Assembly (NCBI RefSeq): GCF_002954715.1
Contig: NZ_MSCP01000002.1
Span: 1,125,569-1,189,568 of the forward strand
Direction of reading: 5' to 3'
Source of the DNA: Aliivibrio sifiae
GTDB lineage: Bacteria; Pseudomonadota; Gammaproteobacteria; Enterobacterales; Vibrionaceae
DNA: 64,000 nucleotides
Shown one piece after another: positions 36,920 to 45,844 of the stretch. The notes beneath the pieces were generated by a model. That model did no database searches, had not been told where the DNA came from, and worked only from the letters and a program-made list of their open reading frames with translations. A program made the position numbers and the translations under genes. Each line of letters begins with the position of its first letter. The stretch's first letter is position 1.

Positions 36920-38800
36920 ATGTCTAAATCACTACCGTTAGTTCTTTCTGGGCCTATTATTAGAAAATCAAGTGCGACTGAAGTCAACTTATGGCTAACG
37001 ACTTCAGAACGCCTCGAAGGTCATGCCCTAATTCAATGGGCCGATAACTCACTTGAGTTTATGATCACCAATCTGCAATGCATTCAAATCGGTCACCATG
37101 CTTGGGTATATCTACTGCAATGCCAAGCGGACTTTCCGGTAAATCAAGCTCTCGAATACGATATCATCACTCAATATGGTGCATTATCTGGTTTGTTACC
37201 TAATGCGCTTTATTCTAATGAATCTCTATTTTCATTCATCATTAAAGACAAAGCAGATTATGTCTTACATGGTTCATGTCGTAATCCTCATTACCCTAGC
37301 AAAGACAGCTTAGTCATCGCCAATCAACAATTGAAAACACAAGCGCTTGAAGAGAGAGCTTCGCTATTAATGATGAGTGGCGACCAAATCTATGCAGATG
37401 ATGTCGCAGGACCGATGTTAATGGCAATTCAGCAAATCATTCCTCAACTAGAGTTATTTGAAGAATCGCTTCCTGATACAGCTATCCCAACAAGTACTTC
37501 GCTTTACGCCCATCAACATAACCTTTATCAGCGTGATAAGCTTTTGCCGCACTATGTTGATAATACTAATTTTCTTTCTCGATGGAATCTATATAAGTCT
37601 CGTCCCATTTTTAGCTCCAGTGAGCACGAAAATCATCTAATCACCTGTGCCGAATTCTTCGTCATGTATTTATTAGTTTGGTCGCCTGCATTGTGGGAAT
37701 GTGTAAGTCTGCCCGCGTCACTTCCTGATCCTGATAACAAATTAGATAAAAAATGGCACGCTTGCTGGAAAACAGAAAAAATCATTATTGACCAATTTGT
37801 GCAAGGGTTGAATGACGTCCAACAACTGTTTGCGCATATACCGACTTACATGATCTTTGATGATCATGACATCACTGATGACTGGAATTTAACCATTGGC
37901 TGGGAGAATGCCGTTAATGGACACCCACTCGCAGCTCAAGTTATTGGTAATGGCTTAATGGGCTACTTTCTGTGTCAGGGCTGGGGAAATAATCCTGAGC
38001 AATTTGATGATGAATTTTTAGATGGTTTCCGTCAGCTCTTTAGCGACTATACTCATGATAAACATGCACAACTTATCAGGCAGTTAACTCGATTTGAACA
38101 GTGGCATTACTCTATCCATACGACGCCTAAAATCGTGGTATTAGACACTCGAACTCGTCGTTGGCGTTCTGAATCCAATACTAATAAACCATCAGGTTTG
38201 ATGGATTGGGAGGCAATGCTTGATTTTCAGCATGAGCTTATTGGACAAGAAGCGATCATCATCGTCTCTGCTGCGCCTATTTTTGGGGTTAAATTTATTG
38301 AAGCTCTGCAAAAAACAATGACAATGTTAGGCCAACCGTTAGTGATTGATGCAGAAAACTGGATGGCTCACCCAGGCTCAGCGAATACATTATTGAGTAT
38401 TCTTACTCACCCTAAAACACCACAAAACTTTGTCATTCTATCTGGTGATGTGCATTATTCTTTCGCCTATGACATTAAATTGCGTCACAGTAAATCAAGC
38501 CCTGATATCTACCAAATTACTTGTAGTGGGTTTAAAAACGAGTTTCCTAATGTCTTACTTCGTTTTTGTGATTTTATGGACAGAGTACTCTATAGCCCAC
38601 ACTCTCCATTAAACTGGTTTACAAAGCGTAAGAATTTATTAGTCACCAAACGAGATCCATCGGTCGCAAATAACGATAAACTCATTAATAAAAGTTCTAT
38701 TGGGGAATTAAGATTGGATGAAAAAGGCAAGCCGGAACAGATTTCGATTTTAACCGCGGAAGGGGAATCCATTTCCTTCTTGCCTAAATCAAGTGATTAA
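36920..38800 (+). CDS. PhoD-like metallophosphatase family protein
   Basis: A 626-residue protein with no signal peptide. Metal-binding motifs of the PhoD/calcineurin superfamily are visible in order: MSGDQIYADD (about 150-160), MIFDDHDITDDWN (about 310-325) and ILSGDVHYSF (about 505-515). Classical PhoD is exported through Tat; this one is cytoplasmic and belongs to the larger PhoD-like group of unknown substrate. I prefer the ATG at 36920 to a TTG directly before it. It follows photolyase by 52 bases on the same strand and could share its transcript. Phosphodiester substrate is unknown. Confidence 0.83.
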   Translation: MSKSLPLVLSGPIIRKSSATEVNLWLTTSERLEGHALIQWADNSLEFMITNLQCIQIGHHAWVYLLQCQADFPVNQALEYDIITQYGALSGLLPNALYSNESLFSFIIKDKADYVLHGSCRNPHYPSKDSLVIANQQLKTQALEERASLLMMSGDQIYADDVAGPMLMAIQQIIPQLELFEESLPDTAIPTSTSLYAHQHNLYQRDKLLPHYVDNTNFLSRWNLYKSRPIFSSSEHENHLITCAEFFVMYLLVWSPALWECVSLPASLPDPDNKLDKKWHACWKTEKIIIDQFVQGLNDVQQLFAHIPTYMIFDDHDITDDWNLTIGWENAVNGHPLAAQVIGNGLMGYFLCQGWGNNPEQFDDEFLDGFRQLFSDYTHDKHAQLIRQLTRFEQWHYSIHTTPKIVVLDTRTRRWRSESNTNKPSGLMDWEAMLDFQHELIGQEAIIIVSAAPIFGVKFIEALQKTMTMLGQPLVIDAENWMAHPGSANTLLSILTHPKTPQNFVILSGDVHYSFAYDIKLRHSKSSPDIYQITCSGFKNEFPNVLLRFCDFMDRVLYSPHSPLNWFTKRKNLLVTKRDPSVANNDKLINKSSIGELRLDEKGKPEQISILTAEGESISFLPKSSD

Positions 38801-38838
38801 ATCACTTTGTACTATTAAAATAGTGAGAATTGAAAACA

Positions 38839-38976
38839 TTAATCGTTGAGGGTGGTGTCAGAACCGCTCTCAACCTCTATTGAATTATGGAAGTATAGGC
38901 CCGCTTCAATTGCGTCTAGCCACTCTAATTCCACCTCTTCATGATATCTAGTTTTATCAAGGTAGTTTGCACTCAT
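38839..38976 (-). CDS. Small protein of 45 residues, hypothetical
   Basis: A short minus-strand gene starting at the ATG of 38976 and ending with TAA at 38839. Its protein is acidic ([19 protein letters not shown] at the N-terminus) and soluble. AAGGA stands seven to eight bases before the start, and a perfect -10 TATAAT lies on the same strand at 39009-39014. It occupies an otherwise empty 358-base gap between the PhoD-like and ChaN genes. The Tyr/Trp/Glu-rich composition does not look like noise. No family recognised. Confidence 0.6.
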   Translation of the reverse strand: MSANYLDKTRYHEEVELEWLDAIEAGLYFHNSIEVESGSDTTLND

Positions 38977-39008
38977 ATTAATATCCTTATGTGAGTTCCA
39001 AGAGCCCG

Positions 39009-39014
39009 ATTATA
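39009..39014 (-). promoter_or_regulatory. -10 element for the 45-residue gene
   Basis: TATAAT on the minus strand, 32 bases before the ATG of the small gene at 38976. The -35 is poor by eye, so activity rests on the -10. Confidence 0.45.
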
Positions 39015-39079
39015 CGAGTCTTGAATTGCAATACTGTGACAGAGATACAAAATCCTATTCAAATCGCACCACTACAAAT

Positions 39080-39098
39080 GGTAATGATTATTATTAAG
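39080..39098. promoter_or_regulatory. Candidate Fur box upstream of the ChaN gene
   Basis: GGTAATGATTATTATTAAG matches the 19-base Fur consensus GATAATGATAATCATTATC at 14 positions. It lies 60-78 bases before the ATG of the ChaN-type lipoprotein gene, whose family is iron-regulated. Confidence 0.7.
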
Positions 39099-39157
39099 AT
39101 TGAATTATCTCTCGTTTTATCCTACTCTATAGGACTGTTCTCTACTGAATCTCTATT

Positions 39158-40105
39158 ATGAAATCCACAGTTTTATTTTCGCTTGCTTCTGTTCTTTTGT
39201 TGTCAGGCTGCAGTCAACAAATTCAATCAACATCGGCACCTTCCCAAGCTATCACCAGTTTCTATGATTATCAATTACTATCACCAACAGGATCTCCTTT
39301 ATCTCTTACTGCTTTACCTCAAGAGATAATTGACGCCGATGTTATTCTGGTAGGTGAATGGCACACCCACGCAGCAGTTCACCGTTTTCAAACCGACTTA
39401 TTTAAACAGCTCTCTGCGACAAACCCTGAATTAGCTCTATCTATGGAGCAGTTCAGCCGTAATAAACAGACGGTTGTTAACGAATACTTAACCGGTAAAA
39501 TTGGTGAGCAAACATTAATGTCTGACGCTAGCGCCTGGCCTAATTATGAAAGTGACTATCGTCCATTAATTGAACTCGCAAAAGCAGAAGAACGTGATGT
39601 CATCGCAGCAAACGCACCAAAATCAATCGTAAAATGTATTGGTCAACAAGGCATTAGTTATTTAGATAAGCTCGATGTTGATGAGAAATCATGGTTGGCT
39701 AAAAACATCGATCTTTCTGACTCACCTTATAAGTCAAAGTTCTTATCTTCTATGCACCACGGCGATGAAGAACAAACTCAGAAACAATTTGCAGCTCAAA
39801 TGACGTGGGACGCAACAATGGCGGAAAGTATCGTCAATTATTTACGTCAACATCCTGATTCTCAAGTTATGCATATTGCAGGAAAGTTTCATATTGAAAA
39901 TGGCCTAGGGACAGCAGCACAGATAGTAAAATTAAACCCAAATCTTAATGTCGTGGTTATCTCTCCACTAGAAAAAGCCTCTAATGAAGGCTCTGACTAT
40001 CAACTGGAAGTTTTAGCTCCGCCAAAACGCTTTGTGAAACAAGAAAACATGATGAAAGCATACAAAGCGATTAAAAACCGTAACAATGAGCTTGTGTGTA
40101 AATGA
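39158..40105 (+). CDS. ChaN-family iron-regulated lipoprotein
   Basis: A 315-residue lipoprotein: signal peptide with lipobox LLSGC (Cys18), then the ChaN (PF04187) fold with DVILVGEWHTHAAVHRFQ at about 60-77, ALSMEQFSR and VMHIAGKFHIENGLG. Family members bind haem between two subunits and are linked with iron uptake; Campylobacter ChaN is the model. A Fur box stands upstream. It is transcribed alone and ends at a terminator shared with the convergent cfa operon. Confidence 0.87.
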   Translation: MKSTVLFSLASVLLLSGCSQQIQSTSAPSQAITSFYDYQLLSPTGSPLSLTALPQEIIDADVILVGEWHTHAAVHRFQTDLFKQLSATNPELALSMEQFSRNKQTVVNEYLTGKIGEQTLMSDASAWPNYESDYRPLIELAKAEERDVIAANAPKSIVKCIGQQGISYLDKLDVDEKSWLAKNIDLSDSPYKSKFLSSMHHGDEEQTQKQFAAQMTWDATMAESIVNYLRQHPDSQVMHIAGKFHIENGLGTAAQIVKLNPNLNVVVISPLEKASNEGSDYQLEVLAPPKRFVKQENMMKAYKAIKNRNNELVCK

Positions 40106-40123
40106 TTAACTAATAAGAAATAA

Positions 40124-40166
40124 AAAACCACTCACTTCGACGAGGGAATAAAGTGAGTGGTTTTGG
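40124..40166. terminator. Bidirectional terminator between chaN-like gene and cfa operon
   Basis: AAACCACTCACTT (40125-40137) pairs with AAGTGAGTGGTTT (40151-40163), a perfect 13-bp stem with T-rich flanks on both strands. It ends both convergent transcripts. Confidence 0.9.
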
Positions 40167-40198
40167 TTTAGCGGCATGTTTCATTTCAAGGTTTTTAC

Positions 40199-40717
40199 TT
40201 ATTTTCGGATAACAAGTACAACTTCACCTACTTGTATACCCCATTTATAAATTTCAGTTTGATTGATAACAACGCTATCTGAGACTTGATAAATCCAATC
40301 ATCAAACTCGACTTCATAGTGTGAATCATCTACCTTTAGTATCATTGAGTATTTCCAATTAAGAGCATTACCTACGCTTTTTCCATAAGCCGTATTAAGA
40401 ATATCACTGGCGGTTCCTGTGTATGAACTATCACCTAAATCTTGAATAACCCAAGTTCGCTCTTGTTCTTCACCGTCATTAAATAGAAATTGTTCGTCTA
40501 ATGTTAATGTATCTCCGCTCCACTGGGCTTGAAGATCGACAGTGAATGTTCTTATCACAGTGCCATTAAAGTCCTTTACTATCCCTTCTGCTTTTAAATC
40601 ATCTTGAAAAAAAGCTTTCATTGAGAATTCAGGGGTTGTACCTGCATAATCATTAATATCTTGAGAAGAACAGCCTACTAATAGAATGCTGAAAACGAAT
40701 AGGATTATCTTTTTCAT
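40199..40717 (-). CDS. DUF3833 family lipoprotein
   Basis: A 172-residue lipoprotein: the signal peptide ends in the lipobox LLVGC (Cys16). The mature part is a beta-rich, lipocalin-like fold with the DUF3833 features FFQDDLKAEGIVKDFNG and YGKSVGNALNWKYSM. GGGGA precedes the ATG. It is the last gene of the cfa operon, two bases after the chalcone-isomerase-like gene. The family recurs with Cfa, DUF1365 and the FAD oxidoreductase in many marine bacteria; the function is unknown, perhaps lipid handling. Confidence 0.87.
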   Translation of the reverse strand: MKKIILFVFSILLVGCSSQDINDYAGTTPEFSMKAFFQDDLKAEGIVKDFNGTVIRTFTVDLQAQWSGDTLTLDEQFLFNDGEEQERTWVIQDLGDSSYTGTASDILNTAYGKSVGNALNWKYSMILKVDDSHYEVEFDDWIYQVSDSVVINQTEIYKWGIQVGEVVLVIRK

Positions 40718-40719
40718 TA

Positions 40720-41220
40720 TTATTCCCCTATTAATTCAAGACGTAGATCTGGGTAAGTTGTTTTTTCTGATACCCAAATATCAAGAAAAAGCTGAGAAAA
40801 GTCTTTATTCGCTATTTTTCCAATAGGTTTATCATTTAAAAAAAACTGATTATTTCCGATCTTATCAATGCTAAAAACTAGCTTGTCTTCAGGCTTAACA
40901 TCAGGAAATACTTGTTCTAACTCAACTAGCCATTCATTTAGATCTGGATGCTTGATTGATTGCTCTTCCCATTGTTCTTTGGTCGCTTTAATTAAATTTT
41001 CTTTTGTTATATTACGATAATATTCAATCTCAAGTGCCTGTGGGTATTGGCCATAAACAAACTGTCCTGATGTGGTAAATAATTGCGCTTCATATACTGA
41101 GATTAAGAACCATGACAGCTCTGATTTTCCGCTACTTTGTAAACCTTGTAACGGAGCAGCAACTGCACTATTTATTGTTAACAGGCTTACCATCGTGAGT
41201 ATACTTATCAATGTTCTCAT
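40720..41220 (-). CDS. Chalcone isomerase-like periplasmic protein
   Basis: A 166-residue exported protein. The signal peptide (MRTLISILTMVSLLTINSAVA) is followed by a chalcone-isomerase-like domain (SWFLISVYEAQLFT, ALEIEYYRNITKENLIKAT). Bacterial members have this fold, but catalysis is not established and fatty-acid binding is the usual guess. I chose the ATG at 41220, with AGGGAAAGAG before it. The gene overlaps the end of the DUF2878 gene by 53 bases in a different frame, an unusually long overlap. Confidence 0.83.
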   Translation of the reverse strand: MRTLISILTMVSLLTINSAVAAPLQGLQSSGKSELSWFLISVYEAQLFTTSGQFVYGQYPQALEIEYYRNITKENLIKATKEQWEEQSIKHPDLNEWLVELEQVFPDVKPEDKLVFSIDKIGNNQFFLNDKPIGKIANKDFSQLFLDIWVSEKTTYPDLRLELIGE

Positions 41221-41737
41221 AACTCTTTCCCTCATTACTTATTCTTGCTCTTAAACGCTTTTGAATAATAATAAATACGGGCAGATTGACCGCCCAGATC
41301 ACTCCAATTGAAAATAAAGTGATTTGATATGAATATGAGAAATCAACGGCACCTAATCGATGGCCAGCTAAGTAATTTAATGGCCCCGCAATCGCACCAA
41401 GTAAAGCAATGAGCCCAAAATGGAAACGGGATAGCCATCCTAAACTATGGTTAATCGCGAAACCAAAATGGCACCACAATAAAATAAGCCACACAGGTAT
41501 CAGTGCGTCATTAGGGAATAGATACACGCCAGTAAATGACAGTAGTACATCCCCAAAAGCACCTAACATCGAAATAAAAATGAGCAAATAAAAGTCTAAC
41601 TTTCGAGTTGGTGATATTAAAAGATGAAGCAATATTGAAACGACTAAGAAAGGAATAGCTTGCTGTTGATACAGGATCACAGAAAACCACACCAACTGAA
41701 ACCAGACTGCATTAATGAGAGGAAAATAACGTAACAT
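41168..41737 (-). CDS. DUF2878 membrane protein
   Basis: A 189-residue inner-membrane protein with about six hydrophobic segments and a cytoplasmic Lys/Asn-rich tail. Recognisable DUF2878 pieces are INAVWFQLVWF, GAFGDVLLSFTGVY and WCHFGFAINHSLGWL. AGGAGG is well placed before the ATG. It belongs to the conserved cfa neighbourhood. A hairpin at 41757-41794 lies just upstream, between it and cfa. The function is unknown. Confidence 0.85.
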   Translation of the reverse strand: MLRYFPLINAVWFQLVWFSVILYQQQAIPFLVVSILLHLLISPTRKLDFYLLIFISMLGAFGDVLLSFTGVYLFPNDALIPVWLILLWCHFGFAINHSLGWLSRFHFGLIALLGAIAGPLNYLAGHRLGAVDFSYSYQITLFSIGVIWAVNLPVFIIIQKRLRARISNEGKSYENIDKYTHDGKPVNNK

Positions 41738-41756
41738 TGAAACCTCCTACGTTACC

Positions 41757-41794
41757 AACCTAAATAAGTGATTGTTTGCTGACTTATCTAGGTT
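41757..41794 (-). repeat. Hairpin between cfa and the DUF2878 gene
   Basis: AACCTAAATAAGT (41757-41769) and ACTTATCTAGGTT (41782-41794) pair at 12 of 13 positions with a 12-base loop. There is no T-run on the operon strand, so it is more likely an RNA stabiliser or processing/attenuation point within the operon than a terminator. Confidence 0.55.
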
Positions 41795-41816
41795 AGTAAA
41801 TACAAATAATGGTCGA

Positions 41817-43091
41817 CTAGCACACCCCATGCTGTGGTTTTGCAGCCACTAAATGCACAGTACTTATCTTACGTTCTAAAAAGCCACCTTCACAGTAACA
41901 AAGATAGAACTGCCATAAACGAATAAAGTCATCGCCATAACCCATTTGCTTTAAATCACTGTTAGCATCATCAAAACGTTCATACCAATGACGTAATGTT
42001 TTAGCGTAATCTAAGCCGATGTCATGTAGTGAAGTAATCACCATATCTGTGTTTTGTGCCACTTTATTTGCCATGACACTAACTGATGGTAAACAACCCC
42101 CAGGGAATATATAACGCTGAATAAAATCGACACTTTTACGATATTGGTCATAACGTTGGTCTGCAATGGTAATTGCTTGAATTAACATTTTACCTTCAGG
42201 TTTAAGGTGTCGACTACACACATCAAAAAAAGTGCTTAGATATTCGTGTCCTACAGCTTCTATCATTTCAATCGAAACTAATTTGTCATACTGACCTTCA
42301 AGGGTACGATAATCTTGCTTTAGAAGCGTAATTCGGTCTTCTAGACCTAGGGATTTTACTCTCTGCTCTGCAAAGTCATATTGAGCATCAGAAATCGTCG
42401 TTGTGGTAACATTTACGCCATAATGCTGTGCTGCATAAATAGCTAACGCTCCCCAGCCCGTGCCTATTTCAAGCAAGGTTTCACCTTCTTTTAGTTCAAG
42501 TCGCTCACAAATGGTTTTTAATTTAAATAACTGAGCTTCTTCCAAATTGGCATCTGCATTCGGGTAGATGGCACTTGAATACAACATTTCTTTATCTAGA
42601 AACATTTTGTACATTTCATTGCCTAGGTCATAGTGCGCTAAAATATTCTTTTTAGACCCTTCTTTGGTATTTTTATTGCGCTTGTGATTGATTAAATCAA
42701 AAAATTGAACCAATTTACTGAAGCTATTTTCAACTCTATCAAGTACACCTTCTTCACGGCCTAACACTTGAATAACCTTTGTTAAATTTGGACTTGTCCA
42801 CCAACCAGCAACATAGGCCTCACTCGCACCAATGCCACCACCGAATAAAATTTTTCTATATGCTTCGGTGTTATTGATCTCGACTACTGCTTTCAAAGAG
42901 GCTAATGGGTCTCCCAAAACAACTTGTCCTAACTCATCATTTATCGTCAATGAGGCTTGGGTCATTTTACCTAAATAATCCAATAATACTTTACGCGCCA
43001 TACCATCAATCCAGCGCATTGACTTATTGTTTTTGTCATTGGTCAGTACTGACTCTTTCAATACTGTTCTCTCTATTTGGTTACTAGCCAT
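41817..43091 (-). CDS. cfa: Cyclopropane-fatty-acyl-phospholipid synthase (Cfa family)
   Basis: A 424-residue SAM-dependent enzyme that adds a methylene group to unsaturated phospholipid chains. The SAM motif is LLEIGTGWGALAIYAA; the family block KNILAHYDLGNEMYKMFLD and the catalytic-cysteine segment IFPGGCLPS are intact. AGGAGAG precedes the ATG at 43091. In Rhodobacter an RpoE/ChrR-controlled cfaA makes furan fatty acids with partner enzymes, so this enzyme may work with the DUF1365, FAD oxidoreductase and other proteins of the operon on lipid modification. Classical cyclopropanation is the simpler reading. Confidence 0.92.
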   Translation of the reverse strand: MASNQIERTVLKESVLTNDKNNKSMRWIDGMARKVLLDYLGKMTQASLTINDELGQVVLGDPLASLKAVVEINNTEAYRKILFGGGIGASEAYVAGWWTSPNLTKVIQVLGREEGVLDRVENSFSKLVQFFDLINHKRNKNTKEGSKKNILAHYDLGNEMYKMFLDKEMLYSSAIYPNADANLEEAQLFKLKTICERLELKEGETLLEIGTGWGALAIYAAQHYGVNVTTTTISDAQYDFAEQRVKSLGLEDRITLLKQDYRTLEGQYDKLVSIEMIEAVGHEYLSTFFDVCSRHLKPEGKMLIQAITIADQRYDQYRKSVDFIQRYIFPGGCLPSVSVMANKVAQNTDMVITSLHDIGLDYAKTLRHWYERFDDANSDLKQMGYGDDFIRLWQFYLCYCEGGFLERKISTVHLVAAKPQHGVC

Positions 43092-43101
43092 TGCTCTCTC
43101 C

Positions 43102-43833
43102 TTATTGCTCTGGGTGTGGCACAAACGGGATTCGTTTTATGAATAATTTCAATGCTTGCCAATAAATGCCCCATACTATTTTTACGGTCATCATGGGAAT
43201 AGAGATCACTTGCTCACGTATATTTTTTGAATTAAATTCTTTTCGTGTCATAGCGATCGTTGCATCAAAGATTTTTTCTTGTTCTTTATCTAAGCCACGG
43301 TTTTCTAAATGTAACGATAATCGCTTGCTTGGCGCTTTAATAAACCAATGATATTTCATATTCAGATCCAAAAAAGGCGATACATGAAAGGTTTTATCTA
43401 TGATTTGCTTAGAACCAATCTTTATTAAGTAATAATGGGTTTGATTCCACGGCGTATTACTCACTTCAGCCAGTAGATCCGTCAATTCATCTTGTTGGTT
43501 ATAACAGTAATAAAAATTAATTGGACTAAAATAAAGCCCAAAACAACGAACCTGCCCAACAAAAAGCACTCTACCTTGGCTGTTATTTCCACCCAATTCA
43601 TTCACTTTATTCCAAACAGATTCCTTTAGAGATTCATTCTGGCAGCCAAGATAATCAGAGCGTCGAAAACTTAGAGGAGCAAAACGTCCTTTTTTGAACC
43701 ACCCCACCTGTTCGGTTTTTTCTAATTCATCCAAATCTAAGGCGACAAAGAACATCTGATAACTAAAACTATGCGTCTTAGTTTGAAATCGTCTGTGCCT
43801 TACGTCACCGTGATAGAGGCAGGAATTGATCAT
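43102..43833 (-). CDS. DUF1365 protein
   Basis: A 243-residue protein with the DUF1365 signature: [20 protein letters not shown] at the N-terminus, [31 protein letters not shown] and [18 protein letters not shown]. No membrane helix. It is always found next to the FAD amine-oxidase-like protein and Cfa; a role in modifying lipid acyl chains is inferred. It overlaps the FAD gene by four bases (ATGA) and lies 10 bases before cfa. Confidence 0.87.
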   Translation of the reverse strand: MINSCLYHGDVRHRRFQTKTHSFSYQMFFVALDLDELEKTEQVGWFKKGRFAPLSFRRSDYLGCQNESLKESVWNKVNELGGNNSQGRVLFVGQVRCFGLYFSPINFYYCYNQQDELTDLLAEVSNTPWNQTHYYLIKIGSKQIIDKTFHVSPFLDLNMKYHWFIKAPSKRLSLHLENRGLDKEQEKIFDATIAMTRKEFNSKNIREQVISIPMMTVKIVWGIYWQALKLFIKRIPFVPHPEQ

Positions 43834-45107
43834 AGGCTAATTCCAAAACGTTGGCACACATCAAGAGCACTTTTCACGCCATCTTCATGGAATCCGTTAT
43901 ACCAATAAGCACCTGCAAAATGGGTATGGTGTCGACCACAAATTTCTTCTCGACGAGCTTGTGCTTCTATAGTGTCTGTATTAAATACAGGATGATCGTA
44001 TTTATATGAGCCTAATATTTTATCTTTATGAATCAATGGCGAATTGTTTAAAGTGACACAAAACGTTGTTTCTTTAGTTTCTAATCCTTGGAGAATATTC
44101 ATGTTATAAGTAACGCTAGATGGGTTATTTTTATTCCCCGTATCCAGATGATAATTCCAAGCTGCCCATGCTCGTTTTTGTATTGGCAATAAACTCTCAT
44201 CCGTATGCATAACGACTTCATTTTCTTGATAAGTGAGTTTGCTTAGCACCATTTTTTCTGCTGTTGTAATATCACTTAGCATTGCTAATGACTGGTCGCC
44301 ATGACAAGCCAAGACTACTTCATCAAAATCATACTGATCTTCACCATTTATTTCTAACGTTACTCCTCTAGGATTTCGAGTCACGCTCGTTACTGGGCTA
44401 TTTAAATGAATGTTGTCTTTAAACGTAGCAATTAGAGGTTTAATGTATGAATGAGAACCATTAGGTACTACATACCATTGAGGTCTATTAGCAATATCTA
44501 ACAAACCATGATTATGGAAAAAGCGAATAAAGAAATGCAACGGAAACGCTTTCATATCTTGTAAGCTGGATGACCAAATAGCCGCACCCATCGGTAAAAT
44601 ATAGTGCTCAGAAAAATAGCTACTGTATTCATTACGGTATAAGAAATCACCTAGTGTTCCATCAATATCAAGATCGATATGATCATCACCATGATCCACA
44701 CTCCACAACTCTTTACACTGTTTGTTAAAGCGTAAAATCTCACTAATTAAAGATAAAAACTTAGTATTAAATAGGTTTGAGCGTTGAGCAAAAAGCGTAT
44801 TTAAATTATGGCCATTATACTCAAGACCAGAAATGACATTTTTTACACTAAAACTCATTTCTGTTTCTTGCCCAGATAAACCAAGTTGAGTTAATAACTC
44901 AATGAAGTTTGGGTAAGTTCGGTCATTAAACACAATAAAACCAGTATCAATATCCCACTCTTTTCCTTCTGCTTTTACTCGTTTTGTTGCGGTATGCCCA
45001 CCAATATAATCATTAGCTTCAAATACTGTTACATCATGCTCTCGTGATAATAAGTGCGCGCACACCAATCCTGAAATACCTGTACCAACCACTGCAATTT
45101 TTTTCAT
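43830..45107 (-). CDS. FAD-dependent oxidoreductase (amine oxidase/desaturase-like)
   Basis: A 425-residue flavoprotein. The dinucleotide-binding loop is [17 protein letters not shown] at the N-terminus, followed by [16 protein letters not shown] and the C-terminal FAD contact [20 protein letters not shown]. This is the NAD(P)/FAD 'dehydrosqualene desaturase-like' member of the cfa cluster. The ATG at 45107 overlaps the SDR stop by one base (TAATG). Possible role: oxidation of a modified acyl chain with Cfa and DUF1365. Confidence 0.88.
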   Translation of the reverse strand: MKKIAVVGTGISGLVCAHLLSREHDVTVFEANDYIGGHTATKRVKAEGKEWDIDTGFIVFNDRTYPNFIELLTQLGLSGQETEMSFSVKNVISGLEYNGHNLNTLFAQRSNLFNTKFLSLISEILRFNKQCKELWSVDHGDDHIDLDIDGTLGDFLYRNEYSSYFSEHYILPMGAAIWSSSLQDMKAFPLHFFIRFFHNHGLLDIANRPQWYVVPNGSHSYIKPLIATFKDNIHLNSPVTSVTRNPRGVTLEINGEDQYDFDEVVLACHGDQSLAMLSDITTAEKMVLSKLTYQENEVVMHTDESLLPIQKRAWAAWNYHLDTGNKNNPSSVTYNMNILQGLETKETTFCVTLNNSPLIHKDKILGSYKYDHPVFNTDTIEAQARREEICGRHHTHFAGAYWYNGFHEDGVKSALDVCQRFGISL

Positions 45108-45844
45108 TATCGTTTCATCCTTAAAGCGAGCCAGTGCCATATACGGTCTGGGAGACTTCCCATTAAAATTAAGAAACTCGTAAATGGAAATGGAAAATGA
45201 ATGTGTTTTTTATTTTTATCTATACCTGTAATTATATGATCTGCTGCTTTATCAACGTCGATTAACATTGGCATAGGAAAATCATTTTTATTTGTAAGCG
45301 GCGTTTTAACAAAACCAGGGGCAATCACACTAATAGTAAATTGTTCCGGTGATATATCTAATTGAAGTGACTTTGCCAAATAATGAATTGCCGCTTTACT
45401 TGATCCATACGCTTCTGCCCGTTGAAATGGTACGTAGGAAGCACTTGAACCCATTAACGCTAAGTGACCGCCCTGCTTCATTTTTGGTATTAACTCTTGT
45501 AGACAATACCCAATTGAAATGACATTAGTTGTGATCACTCGCTCAAATAATGCAGCATCAAATTGAGTCGCGTCATCGATATATTCACACGTTCCCGCAT
45601 TGAGAATTACGATATCTAGCATTTCAATACTAGAAAGCGCTTCAAGAATTGAATGACTGTCATCAAGATCAAAAACGACCTCAATTAAACTACCGTTACC
45701 TTTTGCGGTCGTTAAGTAATCTGAATCAACATATCCAGAAAAATTACGACCACACGCATAAACCCGATAACCTTGGTTAAGGTATTTTTCTGTTAAAGAG
45801 AGGCCAATACCTGACGTTGCCCCTGTAATTAATATAGTTTTCAT
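45107..45844 (-). CDS. Short-chain dehydrogenase/reductase
   Basis: A 245-residue SDR. The cofactor loop is TGATSGIG at 7-14, the motif NAG is in VILNAGTCEY, and the catalytic Tyr/Lys pair is in AYGSSKAAIHYLAKSL. Near the C-terminus a hydrophobic stretch (FPFTSFLILMGSL) suggests membrane attachment, as in other SDRs of the cfa operon. It overlaps its upstream neighbour by four bases. Substrate unknown. Confidence 0.9.
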   Translation of the reverse strand: MKTILITGATSGIGLSLTEKYLNQGYRVYACGRNFSGYVDSDYLTTAKGNGSLIEVVFDLDDSHSILEALSSIEMLDIVILNAGTCEYIDDATQFDAALFERVITTNVISIGYCLQELIPKMKQGGHLALMGSSASYVPFQRAEAYGSSKAAIHYLAKSLQLDISPEQFTISVIAPGFVKTPLTNKNDFPMPMLIDVDKAADHIITGIDKNKKHIHFPFPFTSFLILMGSLPDRIWHWLALRMKR

